Source: Pseudomonas sp. MWU13-2100 (GTDB lineage Bacteria > Pseudomonadota > Gammaproteobacteria > Pseudomonadales > Pseudomonadaceae). From it: DNA of 64,000 bases. Where the stretch lies: the NCBI RefSeq assembly GCF_023242365.1, contig NZ_JALLIX010000012.1, forward strand, positions 82,665 to 146,664, given 5' to 3'. The notes under the pieces were generated by a model. It ran no database searches, had not been told where the DNA came from, and was given only the letters and a program-made list of their open reading frames with translations. Shown piece after piece: positions 37,990 through 48,973 of this stretch; position 1 is the stretch's first letter; the number at the start of each line of letters is the position of its first letter. A program made the position numbers and the translations under genes.

Positions 37990-38622
37990 ATGCTGCTTGA
38001 GACATGGCTGGCCTTTTTCGCCGCGTGCTGGGTCATCAGCCTATCCCCGGGGGCTGGCGCCATCGCCTCGATGTCCAGCGGCCTGCAATACGGCTTCCTG
38101 CGTGGCTACTGGAACGCCCTCGGCCTGCAACTGGGCCTGGCGGCGCAGATCGCGGTGATCGCCGCAGGCGTCGGGGCGATCCTCGCGGCTTCTTCCTCGG
38201 CCTTCTATGCCATCAAATGGTTCGGCGTGGTCTACCTGGTGTACCTGGCGGTCAAGCAATGGCGCGCGCTGCCCAGCAACATGACCGAAGAGTCCACGAT
38301 TCGCCCGGTCGGCAGGCCGCTGACCCTGATGTTCCGTGGTTTCCTGGTGAACGTCAGCAACCCCAAGGCGTTGGTGTTCATGCTCGCGGTGCTGCCGCAG
38401 TTCATCGATCCCCATGCACCGCTGGTGCATCAGTACCTGATCCTGGGCGTGACCATGATTGCCGTCGACATGGTTGTCATGGCCGGCTACACGGGCCTGG
38501 CGGCCAAGGTCCTGCGCCTGCTGCGCACGCCCAAGCAGCAGCGCCGGATGAACCGTACCTTTGCCGGTTTGTTCGTCGGTGCGGCGGGGTTTCTGGCAAC
38601 CTTGCACAAGGCGACCACCTGA
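37990..38622 (+). CDS. LysE/RhtB family amino-acid exporter
   Basis: 210 residues from ATG 37990 (a GTG sits 3 nt upstream). Five to six transmembrane helices and the family motif SPGAGAIASMSSGLQYGFLR near residue 19, plus NPKALVFMLAVLPQFID. RhtB/LysE proteins export amino acids such as homoserine, threonine or lysine across the inner membrane. The substrate cannot be set from sequence. No regulator is adjacent. Confidence 0.92.
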   Translation: MLLETWLAFFAACWVISLSPGAGAIASMSSGLQYGFLRGYWNALGLQLGLAAQIAVIAAGVGAILAASSSAFYAIKWFGVVYLVYLAVKQWRALPSNMTEESTIRPVGRPLTLMFRGFLVNVSNPKALVFMLAVLPQFIDPHAPLVHQYLILGVTMIAVDMVVMAGYTGLAAKVLRLLRTPKQQRRMNRTFAGLFVGAAGFLATLHKATT

Positions 38623-38644
38623 GGTTCATCGTTGTCTGATCGGA

Positions 38645-38740
38645 CGCCTTCGCGAGCAAGCTCTGCTCCCACAGGTTTTGTGTCGATCCGCGAATTCTGG
38701 GGCGCCCTTTTTTCCTGTGGAGGCCGGCTTGCCGGCGATG
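38645..38740. repeat. REP-like inverted pair, second family
   Basis: TTCGCGAGCAAGCTCTGCTC at 38649 and TGTGGAGGCCGGCTTGCCGG at 38716 form an imperfect paired repeat between converging genes. Related elements occur at 43534-43560 and 45682-45771. Confidence 0.6.
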
Positions 38741-38760
38741 AAGGATAACGCGCTCGCGGA

Positions 38761-39504
38761 TCAGTGCAGAACCCGTGGCGCCTCATCCGGCGGCAGGTTA
38801 TTGCGTAGCGGCGGCGCCGAACCCGGGCCCATGTCCGGCCCTCCCAGCTGCAGGCTCAACTGCCGCGCCACATCTTCGCCCAGCGCCTTGGACACATCGC
38901 GCACCACCCGCGGCCGGTTCAGCGACACGTGGATGTCCCGGCTGTTGACCAGCTTGGTGTCCTGGCCTTCGCCCATGGCGGTGAACGCCGAGGTGATCTC
39001 GTAGGTGCGGGTATTGATCAGGCTGAAATCACCGACCAGGGTCAGCCCCAGCACCGCCGAGTAGCTGTTGGTGTTGGCCAGCTCGTTGATGTCCTGGGTG
39101 AAGTCGATGTCCGACACGGTGCCAAACAGCACGAAGTCGGCACCCTTGAAGCTGCCGCCCTTGATCCGCTTGATGACGTCGTAGACATCCCCCTTGGAAC
39201 TGGTGGTATAGGGCGTGCCCTGGACCAGCTGGAACATCCCGCTGCGCAGGATCTCACCCTTGATATCGCCAGTGAACCGGCGCAGCTCGCCTTGCTCGAT
39301 ATAGCTGCTGCGGCTTTCGTACTCGTCGTAGTTCGACGAACCACTGGCGCCGTAATAGCTCTCCTGGTGGTTGTCCCGCGCCGAGATAGTGTGGATGTAC
39401 TGTTCCACCTGCGCCTGGTACGCCAGGTCCGCCACCGCCACTTTGGGCGCGGCCTGGGCGCTGAAGGCGCAGACCAGGCCGATCATGCCAATCCATGCAC
39501 GCAT
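38761..39504 (-). CDS. Secreted CsgG/LpoB-like envelope protein
   Basis: 247 residues with a classic signal peptide ending SAQA-AP at about residue 19, and no lipobox. The core (VYDVIKRIKGGSFKGADFVL, LFGTVSDIDFTQDINELANT, GLTLVGDFSLINTRTYEIT) follows the alpha/beta pattern of CsgG/LpoB-type envelope proteins. It is probably periplasmic. It is the last gene of a five-gene leftward operon with lpoB, ycfL and two COG3014 genes (3-nt gap after lpoB), so it may work with the LpoB-like protein. The exact function is unknown. Confidence 0.75.
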   Translation of the reverse strand: MRAWIGMIGLVCAFSAQAAPKVAVADLAYQAQVEQYIHTISARDNHQESYYGASGSSNYDEYESRSSYIEQGELRRFTGDIKGEILRSGMFQLVQGTPYTTSSKGDVYDVIKRIKGGSFKGADFVLFGTVSDIDFTQDINELANTNSYSAVLGLTLVGDFSLINTRTYEITSAFTAMGEGQDTKLVNSRDIHVSLNRPRVVRDVSKALGEDVARQLSLQLGGPDMGPGSAPPLRNNLPPDEAPRVLH

Positions 39505-39507
39505 TGT

Positions 39508-40098
39508 TCAACGCTCCGTGGTTTTGCGGATCTCTTTTTCGTCCATCCATTCGGCCAGGCCGCTTTCGACGTCGATCAGTTGCAGGCTGAACTTGTAGAA
39601 CACGTCCTTGTAGTCGCTGCTGCGCTTGACGATCGAGCTGATCGAACCTTCCAGGCGGTACTTGGCGGCGATCATGTTGCCGGTCTTGCTGACGGTGTTC
39701 TTCTTGTACAGGCCGCTCTGGTTCTGCAACTTCAACTGGTCGACCTGGCTCTGCATCTCGGTATTGTCGCTGGCGAAGCGGGCGGTGCCGCTCTTCATCA
39801 GTTGGGTCTTGATCGAGGTGGTGATCTCGCGGGTATCGATGTACTCGCTGGTCTTGTTCTTCACGTCGTAGACCTGCACCACCGGACGCCCTTGCAGAAC
39901 GCCGGATTGGGCCAGGGAACGAGTCATGGACTCGGCGATCATCTGCAGGTCGGTGGAACCGAACTCGTTGGTCACCAGTTCCACGGCCTTGGTGTCGCCA
40001 TAGCTGATATTTTTCCCGCCCAGCACAGGCGAGGTGTTGTTGGCGCAGCCGCTGGCCAGCAGGGCGATGACGGTAACGAGGGACAGGCGTGCAAACAT
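39508..40098 (-). CDS. lpoB: LpoB-family penicillin-binding protein activator
   Basis: 196 residues with lipobox LLASGC (Cys18). The body matches LpoB: VLGGKNISYGDTKAVELVTN, RPVVQVYDVKNKTSEYIDTR, and IDVESGLAEWMDEKEIRKTT at the end. LpoB sits in the outer membrane and stimulates the transpeptidase and glycosyltransferase of PBP1b through the UB2H domain. P. aeruginosa uses the unrelated LpoP, so a LpoB-family gene here is notable. It may act on a different partner. Placement after ycfL mirrors enterics. Confidence 0.85.
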   Translation of the reverse strand: MFARLSLVTVIALLASGCANNTSPVLGGKNISYGDTKAVELVTNEFGSTDLQMIAESMTRSLAQSGVLQGRPVVQVYDVKNKTSEYIDTREITTSIKTQLMKSGTARFASDNTEMQSQVDQLKLQNQSGLYKKNTVSKTGNMIAAKYRLEGSISSIVKRSSDYKDVFYKFSLQLIDVESGLAEWMDEKEIRKTTER

Positions 40099-40140
40099 GG
40101 AATGATTCTCTTCAAAAGGACGCGAGAGGGCGGCGTCGAC

Positions 40141-40512
40141 TCAGGGGGTTTTGACTTCAAGACGGAAATCGGTGGCCTTGGGCGTCGGTGCGATGGCCGG
40201 CAGGAAGGTGCTCTGGGCGCCATACAGGTTCAGGGTCTTCCAGACTTCGTCGTCGGCCACCGGGAAACCGTCGTTGCCCAACCAGGCGAAACGGTAATAC
40301 ATCATCTTGTTCTTGGTGCGGGTGTTGCTCAGCTGCACCTTGACGGTCAGGAAGCCGTTTTCCCGGGCGACGCGGATGGCGCCGACCTCGATGTTCTCCA
40401 TTTCGCCCATGGCGACGATCTTGCTCGCCGCGCTACCAGGGGCTGGAGGTGGCGGGGTGGCGCACCCGGCCAGCAGGGCCAGGGCGACGGCAGCAGTCAG
40501 TTTGAAACGCAT
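40141..40512 (-). CDS. ycfL: YcfL-family lipoprotein (DUF1425)
   Basis: 123 residues from ATG 40510-40512; signal MRFKLTAAVALALLAGC with lipidated Cys17, followed by a proline run. Family sequence includes GAIRVARENGFLTVKVQLSN and MMYYRFAWLGNDGFPV. YcfL is next to lpoB in many gamma-proteobacteria; its own role is unknown. An immunoglobulin-like beta-fold in the periplasm is likely. Confidence 0.85.
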   Translation of the reverse strand: MRFKLTAAVALALLAGCATPPPPAPGSAASKIVAMGEMENIEVGAIRVARENGFLTVKVQLSNTRTKNKMMYYRFAWLGNDGFPVADDEVWKTLNLYGAQSTFLPAIAPTPKATDFRLEVKTP

Positions 40513-40529
40513 GCACGAGACTCCGTTCT

Positions 40530-41927
40530 TCAAGGTTGTTTGAGGCTGGCCACGGCCATCGCCCCGGTATCCGCCAGCCGCTGAGTGGCTACGCCGCTGC
40601 TGAACACCTGGTTGCCGACGGCGCGCAGGCTGATGACCTGATAGCGCCGGTCAACCGTGAACGCCACGCGCGAACCGCCCAGGGCGTTGGGCAAGGTCAC
40701 CTGGTGCTCACCCTTTTTCAGGCGCAGGCGCACCACCTGGGTGGTGTCCGGCAGGGTCCGCCAGGTCCGGGTGTCGGCGCCTTCGAGGACGGCGGAGGTG
40801 ATGCCCACGGCCAGGCCGGCCAGCGGGTTGGTCTTGTTCAGTTTCGCCTGCGCCGCGCCGCGGCTGATGGCCCGCACGCTGGTACGCAGGATGATTCCCG
40901 GCATGTCATCACGCAGGGAGCGGCGGGACATGGCGGTGGTGCTGTTGAGCAGGGTCAGGTTCTGCGGCTGGCCGTCGACGCCGATCCGGGCGAAGGTGGC
41001 TGTCGAGGTGTCGGCCTGGATAACCGGGAACGACAGCGGAGTGATCACCAGATGCTTGTCGATCGGCAGTGGCAATGGGATGCTGATTGAGGTCCGGGAC
41101 GGCGCCAGGCCGCTCTGTACTACGATCAGGATATCGCTGTCGTCATCCTTGCCCGCGGGCTTGTCGAGATTGACCAGCGCCTGCTCCAGCAGCGGCGTGT
41201 TCGGGCGCAGTTCGATGGCCTGGCGATAACCGGGCGCGGCAAGATCTTTCTCGCCGATGGCTTCGTAGACGAAACCGGCCAGGTAGTGACTGAACGCGCT
41301 CTGGTAGCTGTTCTTCAGACCGACCACTTCCGGCGCGTCGAGGCTGGCCACCGGATAGCCCTGGAGGTCCTTGTACTGGGTCTTGATGCCCTGCTGGTTG
41401 GCCTCGGTTTCACTCTTGAGGTACTGCTTGTCACGCAGGTCGGCGATCACCGCTTCGCGTTCATGGGTTTTCTTGATGGCGATACGGGCGCCGTCGAAAT
41501 CATTCAGGGCCAGCTGGTTCAGCGCCATCTGGGTGGTCAGCATGACCTTTTCGTAGTCATAGCCTTCGTAGCGACGGACCTTGTCGTTGATCAGGAAGCT
41601 GCCGAACTGGGCGAGGTACTTGGCGCTGTCCAGTTTGACTGCGTCTTCCCACTGGCCAACCATCTGGTCGGCACTGCCCCAGGCTTTCTGGCTGCCGGCC
41701 AGGTCGCCCTTGGCTTGCAGCAACTCGCCTTTTTCGAAGTAATACAGCAGGTCCTTGTCGGCGTCGCCGTTGTTCTTTTCCAGCAGGGTCAGCGCCCCGT
41801 CAACATTACCCGAGGCCAGTTGCTGGTTGGTTTGCGTCAGTTCAGTGTCGTAGCTGCGGATCATCGAACAGCCAGACAGCAAGGTCGCGGCGCCGAGGGC
41901 GAACGAGAGGAGGGCACGGGATGCCAT
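40530..41927 (-). CDS. COG3014-family lipoprotein, copy 1
   Basis: 465 residues with lipobox LLSGC (Cys20). The N-terminal part has TPR-like helices (LASGNVDGALTLLEKNNGDA then KDLLYYFEKGELLQAKGDLA); the C-terminal part is beta-rich (TWRTLPDTTQVVRLRLKKGE then HQVTLPNALGGSRV). Strongly similar to the next gene upstream in residue order and content. COG3014 proteins occur with ycfL and lpoB in other bacteria. Probably an outer-membrane lipoprotein; function unknown. Directly precedes ycfL (17 nt). Confidence 0.85.
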   Translation of the reverse strand: MASRALLSFALGAATLLSGCSMIRSYDTELTQTNQQLASGNVDGALTLLEKNNGDADKDLLYYFEKGELLQAKGDLAGSQKAWGSADQMVGQWEDAVKLDSAKYLAQFGSFLINDKVRRYEGYDYEKVMLTTQMALNQLALNDFDGARIAIKKTHEREAVIADLRDKQYLKSETEANQQGIKTQYKDLQGYPVASLDAPEVVGLKNSYQSAFSHYLAGFVYEAIGEKDLAAPGYRQAIELRPNTPLLEQALVNLDKPAGKDDDSDILIVVQSGLAPSRTSISIPLPLPIDKHLVITPLSFPVIQADTSTATFARIGVDGQPQNLTLLNSTTAMSRRSLRDDMPGIILRTSVRAISRGAAQAKLNKTNPLAGLAVGITSAVLEGADTRTWRTLPDTTQVVRLRLKKGEHQVTLPNALGGSRVAFTVDRRYQVISLRAVGNQVFSSGVATQRLADTGAMAVASLKQP

Positions 41928-42107
41928 GGGATCTTCCCTGATAAAAAATCAGCCGAGCATGCTGGTCGGGCTGAGATGGACCCATTGAGAGGGAAAGTGG
42001 CTGCCCTGCCAATTCCTCGCGAAACGAGGAGCTTTTAATGCCATATCGCAATAACGAAGGCGCGCCAGTATAACCGTGGCCATTGGCTATGTAATGGCTT
42101 TTTAGTG

Positions 42108-43454
42108 TCATTCGGGCAAGAGGAAGATCTGGTTGCCGATGACCCGCAGGCTGACAACCTGAAAGGGGTGTTCGATATTGACGCTCACCGGTACCGCGCC
42201 CTTGACACCCGACAGCAACAATTTATGCGCGCCGGGCTTGAGGCGCAGACGTACGACCAGGGTGTTGTCCGGCAAGGTGCGCCAGGTGCGGGTGTCGGAG
42301 TCGCCGGTGAAACCCTGGTAAACCGACGAAGCCTTGGCCGGCTTGCGTTTGTTCTCCTTGGCCTGCAGTTCGGCATTGAAGCGAACGCTCGCAAGGGCGA
42401 AGTTGATGATCGCGGGCATGTCGTCGTGCAGGGTGCGCAATGACATGTGGGTCGTACTGTTGAGCAAGGTCAGCGACTGTGGTTTGCCATCCACGCTGAT
42501 CTGCTTGAGGGGCGTTGTCGACTTGTCGGCTACCAGCACCGGAAAAGGTTGGTTCACGGTGATCACCTGGCCGTCCTCGGTTTGCACCTGGATGGGCACG
42601 CGCAGCGAAACGAGTGCCGGGGCCAGGCCGGTCTGGACGATGATCAGCACGTCGCTGTCAGGGGAGGTGTCGGCGGGCTTGCCCAGATTGGACAGGGCTT
42701 TTTCCAGCAGCAGTGTATTGGGCCGCAATTCGATGGCCTGGCGATAGCCCGGCGCGGCGAGGTCGCGTTCGCCCAGGGCTTCATAGACGAAGCCGGCGAG
42801 GTAATGGCTGAACGCACTCTGGTAGCCGTTTTTCAGGGCAATGACCTGGGGCGAGTCGAGGGTGGTCACCGGGTAACCCTGCAGGTCCTTGTAGCGTAGC
42901 TTGATGCCTTTGGCCTTGGCCTGGTCTTCGACCGCCAGGTATTGCTTGTCGCGCTGGGTGGCGATCAGGGCCTCGCGCTCGTGGCTTTTCTTGATATCGA
43001 CGCGGGCGCCGTCGAAGTCGTTTTGGGCCAGCTGGTTGAGGGCCATTTGCGTGGTCAGCATGACCTTCTCGTAGTCATAGCCCTCGTAGCGATGAAACTT
43101 GTCGCCGATGAGTCCGATGCCGAGGATCTGGTCGAGCCCCAGGTTTTTCAGGGTGGCGACGACCTGCGTCCCTTCTTCGTACTGGGACACCTGTTGGTCT
43201 GCCGTGCGCCAGGCGTCCTGGCTGCGGGACAGATCGCCCTTGAGCCGCAGCAGTTCGCCTTTTTCCAGGGAATAGAGCAGGTCCTTGTCGTCCCAGGGGT
43301 TGTGTTGCTCCAGCAACTGCAGCGCGCCATCGACGTTGCCCGAGATCAACTGCTCGTTGGTGGCCTGGAGTTCCCGGTCGTAGTTGTGAAGCAGCCCGCA
43401 GCCGCTCAGGAGCACAGTACAGGAGAACAGTGTGAGTAAGAGGCGGGAGGGCAT
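42108..43454 (-). CDS. COG3014-family lipoprotein, copy 2
   Basis: 448 residues from ATG 43452-43454 with signal MPSRLLLTLFSCTVLLSGC (Cys19). Shares long blocks with the downstream copy, such as HYLAGFVYEALGERDLAAPG followed by YRQAIELRPNT, and KVMLTTQMALNQLAQNDFDG. The two arose by tandem duplication but have diverged widely, so the duplication is old. It heads the lpoB-type operon; about 180 nt separates it from copy 1. Function unknown. Confidence 0.85.
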   Translation of the reverse strand: MPSRLLLTLFSCTVLLSGCGLLHNYDRELQATNEQLISGNVDGALQLLEQHNPWDDKDLLYSLEKGELLRLKGDLSRSQDAWRTADQQVSQYEEGTQVVATLKNLGLDQILGIGLIGDKFHRYEGYDYEKVMLTTQMALNQLAQNDFDGARVDIKKSHEREALIATQRDKQYLAVEDQAKAKGIKLRYKDLQGYPVTTLDSPQVIALKNGYQSAFSHYLAGFVYEALGERDLAAPGYRQAIELRPNTLLLEKALSNLGKPADTSPDSDVLIIVQTGLAPALVSLRVPIQVQTEDGQVITVNQPFPVLVADKSTTPLKQISVDGKPQSLTLLNSTTHMSLRTLHDDMPAIINFALASVRFNAELQAKENKRKPAKASSVYQGFTGDSDTRTWRTLPDNTLVVRLRLKPGAHKLLLSGVKGAVPVSVNIEHPFQVVSLRVIGNQIFLLPE

Positions 43455-43746
43455 GATGTGACGTTCCTTGTCTTGCCGTGGCCGATTTGCAGGGGGGTGA
43501 GCGTTAACACAAGACATCTGACCCCCAAGGGAACCGGTGGGAGCCGGCTTGCCGACGATAGCGGTGGTGAATATTACATTGCCATCACTGGCCCGCCACA
43601 CGCCTAACTACCACCGAGGTGGTGTTTTTGAGTATCACGCTGCCTGACCGGGATCAAAAACATTCAGGACCCGGGTCGATCAGGGTTGAGTCAAACGCAT
43701 TGAGAGTGAACAATGTGTTACTTCGCATTTAGATTTAGGTTTTACC
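43455..43746. other. Divergent spacer before the iron permease gene
   Basis: Contains a single REP-like GGGAGCCGGCTTGCC (43539-43553) and an ACCACC-GA-GGTGGT dyad with a T run (43610-43629) that might terminate a short leader. I find no clear Fur box, although the region 43705-43745 is A/T-rich. Confidence 0.45.
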
Positions 43747-45648
43747 ATGACTCTTTCCTCTCGTTTCCTGGCGTGGCTGATGCTGCCGCTGTTCGCCCTG
43801 TGCAGCGTCAACCTGCTGGCTGAAACAGTGGAGGGCGCGCCCCGGGCCCTGCACTTGCTGGACTATATCGGCGCGGATTACCCGCCGACGGTGCACGCGG
43901 GGCAGGTGGTTGACGACTCCGAGTACCGCGAGCAACTGGAATTTATCAAGGTCCTGCAAGGACTGGTCGGCGCATTGCCGACCAAGCCAGCGCAGGCTGA
44001 GTTGGTGCAGGGTGTCGAGCGTTTGCAGGCGGCGGTGAGTGCCCGGGAAGACGGCGAAGGCGTTGCCCGCCAGGCCCGGCAACTGGGGGCGAAGCTGGCG
44101 GTGGCCTATGAAGTCAGCCAGGCGCCGATCATCACGCCGGACCCGACTCGCGGCGCGCCGCTCTATGCCCAGCACTGTTCGGTGTGTCACGGCGAGGCGG
44201 GGGCCGGAGACGGTCCGGCGGGTGTCGGCCTGACGCCGCCGCCGGCCAACTTGCGCGATGCCGCGCGGCTGGATCGGCTGAGTCTCTACGCGATCTACAC
44301 CACCCTCGGCCTGGGTGTCGAAGGCACTGATATGCCGGCGTTCGCCGATCAGCTGGATGAGCGTCAACGCTGGGATCTGGCCACTTACATTGCCGGTTTC
44401 AGTGCCGCTCCTGCTGCTGCCAATGGCGGAAAAACCTATAACCTGGCTGACCTGGCCCGCTCGACGCCGGCTGAAGTGCAGGCCGTCGAAGGCCCTGCCG
44501 CCGCCACCGCCTTCCGTGCCCAGCGCGCCCAGCCGCCACAGGTCAAGCGCGGTCCGGGGCAATTGCTCGACTACACCGCGACGACCCTGGACAAGAGCCT
44601 GGCGGCCTACCGCGCCGGCGATCGTGAGCAAGCCTACGACCTGTCCGTTGCCGCCTACCTGGAAGGCTTCGAACTGGTGGAAAGTTCCCTGGATAATGTG
44701 AATGCCACGGTACGCAAGGACAGCGAGAAGTCGTTGATGGCTTATCGGCAAGCGCTGCAGGACGGCTTGCCGCTGGAGCAGGTCGAGCAGCGCCTGAATG
44801 TGGCCAAGGGCAAGCTCAAGGAGTCGGCTGACCTGCTGGGCAATGATGGCTTGAGTCAGTCGCTGAGCTTTATTTCCGGGCTGTTGATTCTGCTGCGCGA
44901 AGGTCTGGAAGCCATACTGGTGCTGGCGGCGGTACTGGCGTTCCTGCGCAACACCGGCCAGCAGTCGGCGGTGCGCAGCGTGCATGTCGGCTGGGGCCTG
45001 GCGCTGTTCGCCGGGTTGCTGACCTGGGCGGCCGCGGCCTACCTGATCGACGTCAGCGGTGCCCAGCGTGAACTGCTGGAGGGTTTCACGGCGTTGTTCG
45101 CCAGCGTCATGGTGCTCTGGCTCGGGGTCTGGATGCATGACCGCCGACATGCGGCGGCCTGGCAGGACTATATCAAGAGCAGTCTGGTCAGTGGTGGCGG
45201 GCGCTTCGGCTTCGCGCTGCTGGCGTTCTTCTCGGTGTACCGCGAACTGTTCGAAGTGATCCTGTTCTATGAAACCCTCTGGTTGCAGGCCGGCCCCGCA
45301 GGACACAACGCCGTGCTGGCCGGTGCCGCCACCGCGCTGGTGCTGCTGATCGGCCTGGCCTGGGTGATCCTGCGCGGTTCGGCGAAGCTGCCGCTGGCGC
45401 TGTTCTTCGGGATCAATGCCGGGTTGCTCTGCGCCTTGTCGGTGGTGTTTGCCGGACACGGGGTCAAGGCCTTGCAGGAAGCCGGGATCTTCGGCACGTG
45501 GCCGGTGGCGTTCTTCGAGTTCGACTGGCTGGGGATTCATGCCGACGCCTACTCGCTGGGGGCGCAGGCGTTGGCGTTGCTGGCGATTGGGGTGCTGTAC
45601 AGCCGTAGCCGGTTGGCGGAAAAGCGTCGGCTCCACGCGGCTGCCTAG
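43747..45648 (+). CDS. Cytochrome c-FTR1 fusion iron permease
   Basis: 633 residues with a signal peptide. The N-terminal half carries a cytochrome c domain with heme motif CSVCH (QHCSVCHGEAGAGDGPAG, about residue 142); the C-terminal half is an FTR1 permease with seven helices and two REXXE motifs (LREGLEAILVLAAVLAFL, YRELFEVILFYETLW). FTR1 carries Fe3+ after periplasmic oxidation of Fe2+. Fusing the cytochrome c may let one protein handle electron transfer and transport. EfeO or EfeB genes are absent nearby. Confidence 0.9.
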   Translation: MTLSSRFLAWLMLPLFALCSVNLLAETVEGAPRALHLLDYIGADYPPTVHAGQVVDDSEYREQLEFIKVLQGLVGALPTKPAQAELVQGVERLQAAVSAREDGEGVARQARQLGAKLAVAYEVSQAPIITPDPTRGAPLYAQHCSVCHGEAGAGDGPAGVGLTPPPANLRDAARLDRLSLYAIYTTLGLGVEGTDMPAFADQLDERQRWDLATYIAGFSAAPAAANGGKTYNLADLARSTPAEVQAVEGPAAATAFRAQRAQPPQVKRGPGQLLDYTATTLDKSLAAYRAGDREQAYDLSVAAYLEGFELVESSLDNVNATVRKDSEKSLMAYRQALQDGLPLEQVEQRLNVAKGKLKESADLLGNDGLSQSLSFISGLLILLREGLEAILVLAAVLAFLRNTGQQSAVRSVHVGWGLALFAGLLTWAAAAYLIDVSGAQRELLEGFTALFASVMVLWLGVWMHDRRHAAAWQDYIKSSLVSGGGRFGFALLAFFSVYRELFEVILFYETLWLQAGPAGHNAVLAGAATALVLLIGLAWVILRGSAKLPLALFFGINAGLLCALSVVFAGHGVKALQEAGIFGTWPVAFFEFDWLGIHADAYSLGAQALALLAIGVLYSRSRLAEKRRLHAAA

Positions 45649-45681
45649 TGCCTGCGGAAACTTGAGAACCCTGGTGGCCTT

Positions 45682-45771
45682 TGTGGGAGCGGAGCTTGTC
45701 GGATCGCCGCACCGCCGCGAAGCTTTTGGCGGCTTTGAAGGCCCTTTCGCGGGCAAGCTCCGCTCCCGCAG
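45682..45771. repeat. REP-like inverted pair
   Basis: TGTGGGAGCGGAGCTTGTCG at 45682 and GCGGGCAAGCTCCGCTCCCG at 45750-45769 form a paired repeat downstream of the permease gene, different in arm sequence from the three REPINs. Confidence 0.7.
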
Positions 45772-45912
45772 GGGGCGCGTTGATCTACCGGGAGCGTGTT
45801 CGACGTTCCCCGATTTCTGGCGTTAAATGTCTACAGCTTTGGCATTCATTGTCAGCGGATTTTTCCGCCACAGCCCCTAATCTTTGCAGATCGACTCTGG
45901 AAGGTTGGCCCC

Positions 45913-48955
<3,043 letters not shown>

Positions 48956-48973
48956 CCCTCACAGGAACACTCG

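Noticed and set aside
43680..43746. Fur box upstream of the iron permease
   Set aside because: The A/T-rich segment does not match the 19-bp Fur consensus well enough to claim.
43735..45756. 673-residue open frame opposite the FTR1 gene
   Set aside because: Shadow of a well-supported permease with REXXE and CxxCH motifs on the other strand.
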